A stretch of 38,777 bases of DNA from Acuticoccus sediminis (GTDB taxonomy: Bacteria > Pseudomonadota > Alphaproteobacteria > Rhizobiales > Amorphaceae). The notes under the pieces are model-generated. The model was not told the origin of the DNA, did no database searches, and saw only the letters and a list, made by a program, of their open reading frames with translations. Below, one piece after another: positions 30,787 to 38,777 of this stretch. Every line of letters starts with the position of its first letter. Position 1 is the stretch's first letter. The translations under genes and the position numbers were made by a program. The stretch is from assembly GCF_003258595.1 (NCBI RefSeq), contig NZ_QHHQ01000017.1, positions 1-38,777 on the forward strand. The letters run 5' to 3'.

Positions 30787-33627
30787 CTAGAATGCGAAGG
30801 CGGTCTGGTCGGAGCCCGGCGCCTGGCCAGCGGCGTCGAGCGTCGCCGCTACGTCCTCCAGCTTGGTCCACTCCTGCGCCAGCTCGTTGTAGACCAGCGC
30901 CTCAGCGGCCCAGCCCTTGTTGGTGGCGATCTCGAACAGGCGGTAGGCGAGCGCGCGGGCCTCTTCCGCCTTCGGCCCCATCTGCGCCACCAGCGCCGCG
31001 GCCGCCTCGCCGCCACCGTCGGGGGCGTTGAGGACGCGGGCGGTGTGCTGCACACACTCCCAGGTGGTCAGCATCTTGTCGCCCGCAGGCGACCAGCCGG
31101 AGGGCAGCTCCTCACGCGGGGTCAGCCCCGCCTTGCCCTTCATGTCCTTGAACACGCCGGAGGCGAACAGCGCCCGGTCGGACGTGTTCTTGGCGGTGGT
31201 GAGCATGATCAACTCGCCGGAGGCGCGCGCGTCGAAGCCGTATGTCGCGAACCAGGCCAGCGCCACCTGAGTCTCGGCGTCGAAGGCCTGATCGAGCTCG
31301 TTCTCGATCTCCTCCCAGACGCGGTTGATCAGCGCCAGCGCGGTCTTGACGGTCATGGCGCTGTCGTCGTCCTCCAGCACCTTGGCGTGCCGGCTGAACA
31401 CGCCCATGCCGGGGCCGATCACCGACTGCTGCATGTCGACGGGGCCGACGCCGGCCTTGCGAATGGCGTCGATGGCGGCGGGCATCTCGCGCTTGAGCGC
31501 GCGGATGAAATCGGCACGAGTGATGACGGGCGCATTTAGATCGCGCTTGCGGCATACGAGGGCAACAGAAGAAGCAAGTGAATTGATGTCGTTCTTCAAC
31601 GCCGAAGTCAGTTCCGTCCGGAGCGGCCACGTTCCATCAATTTGTGATCCGCCGTCGATTATACCTTGCAGAAATGAAGACCAACCCCTTGAGCTAACAC
31701 CATCAGCGTTACCTTCCGTCTGCTTAAACGCGTAAAATATTGTGACAGGCCATACGGTGTCTGAGCGCATCAATAAGTTGGAAAGCGCAGCTTTGATGCC
31801 AGCTTCAAAATAGCGCTCTGCAGCCTCAACCCCGCCGTGGCGATAGGGCGTCGCAACCAACTCGTTGTCTTTTGGGGTGGTCAGCCGGCGCAGGTGATCA
31901 GGCCAAATTTCCTTTAAGCTCTTGGACAGCCAAACATAGAAAAACTCCGATATGTCAGCATACCCTATGTTATCGTAGTAAGGTGGATCGGTGGCCAGCA
32001 CGAAGGTATCGGCGACCGATCCGTTTTGAGCAGCCGACTCAAAGATGCTTGCGGGAGCGTCGTAGGGCGCGTGCTCAAGGCAACTTGCCACAACCGACAC
32101 GCATTGCGAAATGGCCCCACTTGACTTCCCAAACGGGTTTGCTTCAGCGAAGTCATAGCTCATAGGAATAGCTTGTTGCGGAATGCTCGGTGCAAGCGCA
32201 TTGTCCTTAACCAACCACTTACAAAGTGACGATCCGTAAGTAGCCATCCGATCAATAGCAAAAGCTAAATAGGTCGCGACAGCCTGCGCGTATTCGCGGT
32301 CCCCTCCACAGTCGACTTCAACTTTCTTAGCTAAAGTCGGTATCAATCCAGTGAAGGTGGATAGGCACTTAAGTTGACGATTGGTAAACAAGCTTGCATA
32401 CGTCTTCAGACCAAATTCAGGAGGAGAGAACCAGCGCGGGTTCTCCGGCATCTCCTGCATTGGAGACCATTCAGGCTGCGCGATCTCAGACGCCTTCATT
32501 TGCTCTTCGGTCGCCCCAAGATAAAGCCGCTTGCCCTTGCTCTCCACCACCATCGCGACGAGAAGCTCTCCAAGGCGCCCCGCGCGTCCCTCAGCTTTGA
32601 CGTAGCTCTCAGGGATTGCTGACCCCGATACAAGGCACATGAAGTTCGAGCCCCGACCCGTCTTCAGTCCGGCTCGGATGCGCTTAGTTTCATCGTTCGA
32701 GGGTAGCCCACTCTTAATTTCGAAGTGATAGGCCTTGTCTGGTCCGTCACCGACCACAGGGTCGAGCCAGACCTGTCCTGCAGCCGACTTCTGCGACAGA
32801 AGATAGGTTGATAGCAGTGGAACCACCGCTCCACCTGCTGCAGGGTCTGGGGAGCGAACTGTTCGTGCCCAAATCCACGCAATTGTCTGGCCTTCCGAGC
32901 CATCAAAAAGCGTCGCAGCAGGATAGTGGTGTCCAATGAGCTTCTCAGCTTCGTCGCGCATCCACTGGCCGTAATAGCGGACGTCCTCCGCCAGCCCCTG
33001 CGCGCCCTTCCAGGCGCGGATCGCACCATTGGCCGCCTCAGCGCGCGCCTTGGGATTGACCGGCGGGCGGCCGGCGAACTTGGGCGGAATCTCCACTAGC
33101 GCCTTGCCGATGAGCACCGCCACCGGGTTCAGATCCGAGCCGTAGGCGCGCAGGCCTAGCCGCTGCGCCTCCAGCGGAATCGATCCGCCGCCCGAAAAGG
33201 GATCGTAGACCGGCGGCGCCTTAGTTTGGAGATAGTCGAGGATCGCCTCGCCGTCGCCCTTGGCCGGCGGCTCCTCACCTTTGCCCCAGGCGACCGAGCG
33301 CGCGATCTCCCAGCGCGCCTCGTTCAGAATCACCTCGTTATTCGAGGCCTCCCACGGCACCATGCGCTCGACCACCTTGTGCAGTCGCCGCCGCTCGGCG
33401 TCCTGCGCCTCCTCGGTCGGGAAGCGGTCGGGCCAGGATGAGGGATCGTCCACCAGCTGCGCGAACAGCACCGCCCGGCAGGCCGCAATGGGCCGCTGTG
33501 CCCAATATTTGTGAATCGACGTCGGATAGCCTTTCGGAGCTTTTTGCTTCCGACGCTGGGCCTCCACATTGATCGGCTCGAGCGGGATCGAAACTTCGAT
33601 TAACTTCTTGCGGACGGTGGCGGTCAC
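30787..33627 (-). CDS. DUF1156 adenine-specific DNA methyltransferase (COG1743)
   Basis: The 946-aa protein starts with DUF1156 (LIEVSIPLEPINVEAQRRK, then YPTSIHKYWAQRPIAACRAV). The methyltransferase SAM-binding motif DPFSGGGS is at 142-149 and the catalytic DPPY at 547-550 (ATDPPYYDNIGY), which predicts N6-adenine methylation. The region that carries a CxxC-type zinc ribbon in many relatives reads VRSPDPAAGGAVVPL here, without cysteines, as in a sub-branch of the family. The start GTG 33627 overlaps the stop of a 59-aa ORF by four bases. Together with the helicase and DUF499 ATPase it forms the core of a restriction- or BREX/DISARM-like defence operon. Confidence 0.92.
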   Translation of the reverse strand: MTATVRKKLIEVSIPLEPINVEAQRRKQKAPKGYPTSIHKYWAQRPIAACRAVLFAQLVDDPSSWPDRFPTEEAQDAERRRLHKVVERMVPWEASNNEVILNEARWEIARSVAWGKGEEPPAKGDGEAILDYLQTKAPPVYDPFSGGGSIPLEAQRLGLRAYGSDLNPVAVLIGKALVEIPPKFAGRPPVNPKARAEAANGAIRAWKGAQGLAEDVRYYGQWMRDEAEKLIGHHYPAATLFDGSEGQTIAWIWARTVRSPDPAAGGAVVPLLSTYLLSQKSAAGQVWLDPVVGDGPDKAYHFEIKSGLPSNDETKRIRAGLKTGRGSNFMCLVSGSAIPESYVKAEGRAGRLGELLVAMVVESKGKRLYLGATEEQMKASEIAQPEWSPMQEMPENPRWFSPPEFGLKTYASLFTNRQLKCLSTFTGLIPTLAKKVEVDCGGDREYAQAVATYLAFAIDRMATYGSSLCKWLVKDNALAPSIPQQAIPMSYDFAEANPFGKSSGAISQCVSVVASCLEHAPYDAPASIFESAAQNGSVADTFVLATDPPYYDNIGYADISEFFYVWLSKSLKEIWPDHLRRLTTPKDNELVATPYRHGGVEAAERYFEAGIKAALSNLLMRSDTVWPVTIFYAFKQTEGNADGVSSRGWSSFLQGIIDGGSQIDGTWPLRTELTSALKNDINSLASSVALVCRKRDLNAPVITRADFIRALKREMPAAIDAIRKAGVGPVDMQQSVIGPGMGVFSRHAKVLEDDDSAMTVKTALALINRVWEEIENELDQAFDAETQVALAWFATYGFDARASGELIMLTTAKNTSDRALFASGVFKDMKGKAGLTPREELPSGWSPAGDKMLTTWECVQHTARVLNAPDGGGEAAAALVAQMGPKAEEARALAYRLFEIATNKGWAAEALVYNELAQEWTKLEDVAATLDAAGQAPGSDQTAFAF

Positions 33628-33803
33628 AGGCCGAACTCCGCACGAAGCGCGTCTGGCAACTGCACCAGGTCCGGCCCGTGCGGCAGCGCGTTCTTGCTCC
33701 ACCCGCCTTTGACGGTCTGCAACGCGCTGATTGGCAGCTGCACAAGGTGTTTGAGCGGCACCGGCGCGACAATGGCGAACTCATCTAAGACGTTGGGCAA
33801 CAA
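33624..33803 (-). CDS. 59-aa ORF between helicase and methyltransferase, unrecognised
   Basis: A TTG at 33803, with a TAGGAG ribosome site about eight bases upstream (overlapping the helicase stop), opens a 59-aa frame (LPNVLDEFAIVAPVPLKHLV, QLPISALQTVKGGW, NALPHGPDLVQLPDALRAEF). Its stop overlaps the GTG of the methyltransferase by four bases, the usual sign of translational coupling. It is in the same frame as the helicase, separated from it by one amber codon and four codons. I recognise no family. The paired LVQLP motifs suggest a small two-part fold. It is probably real, but its function is unknown. Confidence 0.65.
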   Translation of the reverse strand: MLPNVLDEFAIVAPVPLKHLVQLPISALQTVKGGWSKNALPHGPDLVQLPDALRAEFGL

Positions 33804-33815
33804 CAGCCTACGCTC

Positions 33816-36800
33816 CTACTGAATGCGTGATGCCTGCATCGATAGCAGCTTGTCGATGCTGAAAACCACCGCGGTCTCGCCGAAGCCGAGCTCGCGTTGG
33901 AAGAAGCGCTGCACATAGACAGGCTGGTGCGCGAAGCCATTGGCGACGCTGACCAGCGCGAGGTGGAATGCGTCCGGCGCGTTCAATGAGGCGAGGATCT
34001 CGTTTTTGGTGACGATCACGTCGCGGGCGTCGGCGTGCCGGCCCTTGACCTCGATCAGGCGCAGCGGCCCGCCCGCGCCATCCCGGCTCTCAATGTCCCA
34101 GCCCTTCTTCTGCGCCGAGACGTCGACCGGCGAATGGCCGAGCGCGCGTTCGTGCGCCATCACCGCCTCCATCGCCGCGAGTTCGACCACGATGCGGGCG
34201 GCCGGGTCTTCGCAGACGAAGTTGTCAGCCGGCTTAGGCACCTGCGCCATGCGTGCGCAGAGCAGGCCGTTCGGGATGACCAGCGCCGCGCCTTTCAGCA
34301 CCGGCGGCAAGGCTGTGATCTGGCGCTCGCGATCGAGTTCCTCCTGCCGCTTGTGCAGCCGCTCGACCAGGCGCTGGGCGGTCGCCTCGGCGTTGGAGGC
34401 GTTGATCCGCTGCTCCTTGCCGGCACGCTCTTCCTCGCGCAGCCGCGCGGCTCGTGCGTCCCAGTAATTGACCTCGCGTGTCAGCCGGGCCCGCACCTCG
34501 CGCTCGACCTTGTCGATCTCCGTCAGCCGGCGCCGCTTTACTTCGGCAAGGTGCTCCGGCACCAGGCTGGCGATGGCGTGACCGAGCGCGCGCTCTTCCA
34601 CCGCACCCGCTAGCCAGGGTGCGTCGATCGCGTCGGCGACCGCGGCCCGCTCCTCCGCCGTGATCGGTCGGTAATCGAGGTAGGGCGCCGAGCCGCCATC
34701 GGCGGCCGAGCCATCGGGCCTCAGATGGATAAACTGCAACCGTTGCGAGATGACGCGCGGCTCGCCCGATCGCGCAACGCGGCCGTCACGCACCGCGTGT
34801 TCCAGGTAGACGAGCAGCTGTGGTTCCGTCCCGCTATCCGCGTCGTCGACCAGTACCGCGCCTTGACCTAACAACGGTCCGAAGCGTTCCAGCACCACGT
34901 CCACAGCCGCATCGAGCAGAGGATGGCCGGGCGCGAGCAGCTCCGCCTGCGGCTGGCCGACGATCAGCGCCTTCTCAAATGTGACCCGCGCGTAGCGGTC
35001 GAGCACCGGATCGCCGCGTCCGATCAGCCGGTCGCGCTCCTTCAGCACCGATGGGACGCGGGTGATCTCGAAGCGGCCCTTCTCGCGCTCGCTGATTCGG
35101 CCGCCCAGCAGCGTGAACGCCTCGCGGAAGAAACTGCCTATGAAGTGGGGCTGCAGCCGCCGAGCCTGCGCGCGCTCCATCTCCTCGCGGACGACAGCAA
35201 CGGCCCGTGGGTCCATGCCCTCACTTGTCAGCTTGCGCTCGGCGACCAGCTGCTCGATCGCGCTGACATCAACAGCACCGTCTACCTTGCGGAAGAGCTC
35301 GGCCCGCTTCTCGGGACGGTCCCCGTAGCGGATTGCATCGACGAGCAAGTCGCGGAGAGCGTGAGCCTCGAACAACTCGCCGAGCACGTCGAAAACGCGG
35401 CCGCCGAGCGCCTCCCGCGCTTGGGCCAGCTTCTCTAGCAGGCGACCGTAGACCTCGCCCTCGCGGGTGTTGGACGCACAGAGGTTCCAGAGGTGGCAAA
35501 CCTCGGTCTGCCCAATCCGGTGGATACGGCCGAACCGCTGCTCTAGCCGGTTCGGGTTCCAGGGAAGGTCGTAGTTGACCATCAGGTGCGCGCCGCGTTG
35601 CAGGTTCACACCCTCGCCGGCGGCGTCGTTGGCGATCATCACCCGCACAACTGGGTCGCTGTTGAAGGCTGCTATCGCCGCGCGGCGGGTTTCACGCGCG
35701 ACGCCGCCGTGGATCACCACAACGGCCGCCGCCTCGCCGAACCGAGCGGTGATCTTGTTAGCTAGGTACTCCAGTGTGTCCTTGGGCTCGGTAAAGATCA
35801 GGATTTTGCGTCGGAGCCCGGTCGCCGGATCGACCATCATCGGCTCGTCGAGAATCGACTCAAGCTCCCGCCACTTGGCATCCTGGCCTGACAGCTTCAG
35901 ACGCAGGGCACGCTCTTCCAGATCGCGCAGAATGACGATCTCGGCCTCGAGCTCCACCAGAGTCTGCGCAGCGGTGGCCGCGTCGACGATTGCTTCCTCT
36001 TCCGCTTCGGCTTCCTCCCCGGTGACCTCGTCCAGGTCGTCGGGGTTGTAAGCCGGTAGCGTCGGCGGGCGACTTAGCGGCGCCGATCCTGCGGCCCGGC
36101 CCATCCGCTCCTCGCGCAACCGCTCTTCGAGCCGCTTGCGCCGTCGTTCCAGCGATCGGTGGATCGCAGCCGGCGAGGAGGCGAGGCGCCGCTGTAGGAT
36201 CTGCAGCGCGAAGCCGACGCTGTTGCGCCGCCCGCCATCACCGCTGCGATCAGCGCGGTTCATCTCCTCGCGGACATAGGTCGTCACAGCCGCATAAAGG
36301 TCCGCTTCGTCGGGCGAAAGCTCGTAATTGGCAGTGTACGCCAACCGCTCAGGGAAAAGCGGCGTGCCGTCGAATCGATAGAGCTCCTCCTTCGTCAGTC
36401 GCCTCATCATGTCCGAAACGTCGGCCTTATGGATGCCCTCGCGGAACCGTCCCTCGAAGCGGTCGGCGTCGAGCAGGCCCATGAACAACTGGAAGTCTGC
36501 TTCCTTGCCGTTATGCGGCGTCGCAGACATCAGCAGCAGGTTGCGCGTGCGCGTACCCAACAGCTTGCCGAGCTTATGGCGCTGCGTCTCCTTCACCTCG
36601 CCGCCGAAATAGGAAGCGGCCATCCGGTGCGCCTCGTCGCAGATGATGAGGTCCCAGTCTGGCGCCGCCTGCAGCTTGGCCTTCAGCTCGTCGGATCGAG
36701 CGGCCATGTCGAGCCGCATGATCAGCCGGTTGCGCTCGACGAACGGGTTGCCCGTGATGGAGCTCTCAATCTGATCACGCGTTAAAAGGTCGAATCCGAG

Positions 36801-37325
36801 GCCAAATTTCTCGGCCATCTCCTCCTGCCACTGTTCGACGAGGCCGCCCGGCGCAACGATCAAGCAGCGCTCGACGTCGCCGCGGATCATCAGCTCCTTC
36901 ACGAGCAGACCGGCCATCACGGTCTTGCCGGCGCCCGGATCGTCCGCCAACAAAAAGCGCAGAGGTTGGCGCTGCAGCATCTCCGCGTAGACTGCGGTGA
37001 TCTGGTGGGGCAGTGCCTCGATCTGCGACGCGCTGACCGCCAGGTAGGGGTCGAATAAGTGCGCCAAACGGATACGGTTGGCTTCGGATGCCAGCCGAAG
37101 CAGCCCACCGTCCGCATCGAACGCGTAGGCACGGCCGGCCTCGATGAATTCGAGGCCGGTCTCCTCACCCCGGTAGAGTAGGCGCTCGCCGACCCTCCCG
37201 TCGACACGGAACACGAGGTTCAACGCGTCGGCACCGAAGCGCGACACCTGCACAACCTCTGCAACGCCCGTGGGAGTGAGCCCCTTCAGACGGGCGCCAG
37301 GCTTCAGATCGTCAAACAACTTCAA
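33816..37325 (-). CDS. SNF2/DEAD-like helicase with C-terminal DUF3883-type domain
   Basis: From TTG 37325 the protein is 1169 aa (in-frame TTG at 37349 and 37319 are alternatives; no ATG is available, and GGAG lies four bases before 37325). Superfamily 2 helicase motifs are Walker A LADDPGAGKT (126-135), DEAH (230-233), LLLMSATPHNGKE, and C-terminal NDAAGEGVNLQ and QRFGRIHRIGQT. A charged, coiled middle separates the two lobes. The last about 110 residues (VDVSAQKKGWDIESRDG, LRLIEVKGRHADA) match DUF3883, a nuclease-like domain, with Glu and Lys of IEVKGR in the expected place. This resembles the DrmD/DISARM-type and COG0553 helicases of defence islands. It is the first gene of the island operon. 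Confidence 0.9.
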   Translation of the reverse strand: MKLFDDLKPGARLKGLTPTGVAEVVQVSRFGADALNLVFRVDGRVGERLLYRGEETGLEFIEAGRAYAFDADGGLLRLASEANRIRLAHLFDPYLAVSASQIEALPHQITAVYAEMLQRQPLRFLLADDPGAGKTVMAGLLVKELMIRGDVERCLIVAPGGLVEQWQEEMAEKFGLGFDLLTRDQIESSITGNPFVERNRLIMRLDMAARSDELKAKLQAAPDWDLIICDEAHRMAASYFGGEVKETQRHKLGKLLGTRTRNLLLMSATPHNGKEADFQLFMGLLDADRFEGRFREGIHKADVSDMMRRLTKEELYRFDGTPLFPERLAYTANYELSPDEADLYAAVTTYVREEMNRADRSGDGGRRNSVGFALQILQRRLASSPAAIHRSLERRRKRLEERLREERMGRAAGSAPLSRPPTLPAYNPDDLDEVTGEEAEAEEEAIVDAATAAQTLVELEAEIVILRDLEERALRLKLSGQDAKWRELESILDEPMMVDPATGLRRKILIFTEPKDTLEYLANKITARFGEAAAVVVIHGGVARETRRAAIAAFNSDPVVRVMIANDAAGEGVNLQRGAHLMVNYDLPWNPNRLEQRFGRIHRIGQTEVCHLWNLCASNTREGEVYGRLLEKLAQAREALGGRVFDVLGELFEAHALRDLLVDAIRYGDRPEKRAELFRKVDGAVDVSAIEQLVAERKLTSEGMDPRAVAVVREEMERAQARRLQPHFIGSFFREAFTLLGGRISEREKGRFEITRVPSVLKERDRLIGRGDPVLDRYARVTFEKALIVGQPQAELLAPGHPLLDAAVDVVLERFGPLLGQGAVLVDDADSGTEPQLLVYLEHAVRDGRVARSGEPRVISQRLQFIHLRPDGSAADGGSAPYLDYRPITAEERAAVADAIDAPWLAGAVEERALGHAIASLVPEHLAEVKRRRLTEIDKVEREVRARLTREVNYWDARAARLREEERAGKEQRINASNAEATAQRLVERLHKRQEELDRERQITALPPVLKGAALVIPNGLLCARMAQVPKPADNFVCEDPAARIVVELAAMEAVMAHERALGHSPVDVSAQKKGWDIESRDGAGGPLRLIEVKGRHADARDVIVTKNEILASLNAPDAFHLALVSVANGFAHQPVYVQRFFQRELGFGETAVVFSIDKLLSMQASRIQ

Positions 37326-37573
37326 CGGACTCCACCCTGGGACCCACAACTCAATTCAGTTGAGCGTAGGGCACGGAAGCATGCATAACCGGTATGGCGA
37401 TCGGCCGCACGCACTCGGGCATTCACCGGCCCGGCTAAGGCACGCGCGCCGCCTTACCCAAGAAGCCTCCTCTTTAAGGTGCGAATAAAAGGTAGCCTTT
37501 TGATTGCGTAGTCTGAACCGGCGGCCGCTTCCCGAGGCTGTCTGCGTTGCAGCTCCCGCTGGAGCAATCGAAC

Positions 37574-38533
37574 TTAGATCAGGATGCGCTCGACCTCGTC
37601 GAGGCTGATCTCGTCGGCGCGACGGTCATAAAGTTGGGTGGTGCGGGTGGAGGCGTGGTTTGCCATCTGCGCCGCCTTTTCGAGTGTTCCGTCATTCTTG
37701 AGGTAGGCGGTAATGCCGGTCGCCCGAAACGTGTGGTTTCCGACCAGCGTCTCAATCCCGGCTTGGCGCGCGCGGCGGCGGATCATCTCCCAGGCATTAG
37801 CCTGCGCCATCGGTCGGTCGGAGAGCTGCTTGGTGTCGCGGTCGATCGTGCGGAAAACGAAGCCCTTGCGATCGTCAGCGAGCCCGCATCCGTCAAGATA
37901 GTCGTGCAGGAAATGCTCGAGGTTGTGATGGCAGGGCACCTCGTGCCGCTTGCCGCCCTTTTCGTGGAGCCGCACCCACAGTCGTCGGTTCTGGACGTAG
38001 AGGTCTTCGACCTTGAGGGAGAGCGCGGCGCCGATGCGTGCGAAGGAGTAGACCATCAAGCCAATCAGGGCGCGGTCGCGCAGCCCGGCGGGCTTAGCGA
38101 CGTCGATTGCATCGAGGAGCTGGCGCGCCTCCACCGGGTTGAGCACCGGCGTCTTGCCGCGCCGTACAATGTGGCGCGGCCCCCGTACAGAGGCAGCGGG
38201 GTTCGCCGGCACGACTTGGCCGACAACGAGCCAGTCGAACAGGGCTCGGATCGCCGCGAGGCGCTGTTTCACCGTCGAGACAGAGTGGGTCGCGCCAAGC
38301 TCCTCGATGAACGCCGCCACATGGATCGGCCGTACATCGGTCAGTGCGAAAACCCCTCGGGTTTCGCACCAAGCGCCGAACTCGATCGTACCGCGCAGGT
38401 AAGAGCGGCGGGTGTTGGGGTTGCGGATGTGGACGGCGAAGAACTCGAGGAAGCGTCGTCGCGCGTGTTCGTTTGCGGAGGCGACCAGCGCCGGTAGAAC
38501 GGTTGCGGGTTCAATGAGAATGAGATCGTCCAT
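37574..38533 (-). CDS. Tyrosine recombinase/integrase
   Basis: The 319-aa enzyme has an N-terminal SAM-like core-binding domain (about 20-110: RRFLEFFAVHIRNPNTRRSY, VSTVKQRLAAIRALFDWLV) and a catalytic domain with Arg166 (YSFARIGAAL), a lysine in HEKGGKRHE, His267 and Arg270 (NHTFRATG), His293 (ANHASTR) and nucleophile Tyr302 (QLYDRRA). All are present, so it should be active. It follows the small HTH-like gene with a 6-base gap and lies just upstream of the defence island promoter region. It may have brought the island in, or may act as the plasmid's own recombinase. A weak AAAAGG-TAG-CCTTTT hairpin at 37487-37501 may terminate it. Confidence 0.93.
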   Translation of the reverse strand: MDDLILIEPATVLPALVASANEHARRRFLEFFAVHIRNPNTRRSYLRGTIEFGAWCETRGVFALTDVRPIHVAAFIEELGATHSVSTVKQRLAAIRALFDWLVVGQVVPANPAASVRGPRHIVRRGKTPVLNPVEARQLLDAIDVAKPAGLRDRALIGLMVYSFARIGAALSLKVEDLYVQNRRLWVRLHEKGGKRHEVPCHHNLEHFLHDYLDGCGLADDRKGFVFRTIDRDTKQLSDRPMAQANAWEMIRRRARQAGIETLVGNHTFRATGITAYLKNDGTLEKAAQMANHASTRTTQLYDRRADEISLDEVERILI

Positions 38534-38539
38534 TGGGCC

Positions 38540-38777
38540 TCAAATCCGATCAACGTCGAGGCCCGCGTCCTTCAGGCGGCCTGAGATCTTCCGCATCTTC
38601 GCAAACTCGGTTCCGAACGAGGGGCCGATGTTGAGGGCTTCGCAAAATTCCCGACCCGTCGTGTCACGGAGCTCGTCGGCATACTTGATGACCTGGAGGT
38701 GAAGCTCGGCGACGTAGCTGTTGCGAGGGGCTCCGTCGATCGCCGCTTTGATCCGAGCCAGTGCGTCGGTTGCTGTC
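38540..38777 (-). CDS. HTH-like small protein, C-terminal part (gene crosses the circle join)
   Basis: This is the remainder of the 79-aa gene that starts at 79 on the minus strand. Bases 38701-38777 duplicate 1-77. The frame continues HLQVIKYADELRDTTGREFC, EALNIGPSFGTEFAKMRKI, SGRLKDAGLDVDRI and ends at TGA 38542-38540, six bases before the ATG of the recombinase gene. It is whole once the circle is closed. Confidence 0.75.
   Translation of the reverse strand, partial: TATDALARIKAAIDGAPRNSYVAELHLQVIKYADELRDTTGREFCEALNIGPSFGTEFAKMRKISGRLKDAGLDVDRI
38701..38777. repeat. Terminal direct repeat, right copy (circle join)
   Basis: This is the exact duplicate of bases 1-77 and marks the join of the circular plasmid; see the left copy. 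Confidence 0.95.

Noticed and set aside
1-38777. Terminal repeats as ends of a linear phage or transposon
   Set aside because: A gene reads through the collapsed join, there are no virion or transposase genes, and replication, partition and mobilisation genes indicate a circular plasmid.

Overview
The window is a complete circular plasmid written out linearly. Its first 77 bases are repeated exactly as its last 77 bases (1-77 = 38701-38777), and a 79-aa gene reads straight across that join, so the true circle is about 38,700 bp. GC-rich coding DNA, the RepA type, the ArdC-like and DUF2958 genes and the MobA/MobL-type relaxase all suggest an alphaproteobacterium, most likely a sphingomonad. 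That host assignment is inference from gene families.

Layout. (1) 1-944 and 37574-38777: a tyrosine recombinase, a small HTH-like protein spanning the join, and a serine-recombinase-like protein that has lost its catalytic residues. (2) 945-9227: mobilisation region, with a palindrome-rich spacer, a candidate oriT (1262-1326), a relaxase that appears to start at CTG, a VapBC toxin-antitoxin pair, an operon of small accessory genes (one broken by an in-frame amber codon), a VirD4/TraG-like ATPase and small membrane proteins. No type IV secretion channel genes are present, so the plasmid looks mobilisable rather than self-transmissible. (3) 9242-14265: partition genes (short ParA plus a 106-aa partner) behind an AT-rich repeat block, a minimal tyrosine recombinase with two core-like sites beside its start, and unknown genes. 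(4) 14266-16786: replication region, with a tandem array of short perfect hairpins, an AT-rich stretch, eight 20-bp iterons around a perfect DnaA box, and repA. (5) 16787-24331: an ArdC-like antirestriction gene, a 994-aa beta-roll/RTX-type surface or secreted protein with its own terminator, a candidate small RNA gene, and a ParB-like protein.

(6) 24138-37325: a large defence-type island on the minus strand, transcribed as SNF2-like helicase with a DUF3883-like end, then a 59-aa unannotated ORF, a DUF1156 adenine methyltransferase, a Swt1-HEPN + DUF499 ATPase, the headless remnant of an XRE regulator, and a TrlF-type PHP + SMC-like ATPase. The trlF module is bracketed by two related XRE gene tails, suggesting it was added to the island. 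Together with ArdC and VapBC, this plasmid carries persistence, anti-restriction and probable anti-phage functions.

Most notable points: the hairpin array with C(GNNA)G-type loops beside oriV, the defence island with its small extra ORF, the small recombinase with its sites, the CTG-start relaxase, and the promoter-terminator pair at 21718-21871 that encloses no ORF.
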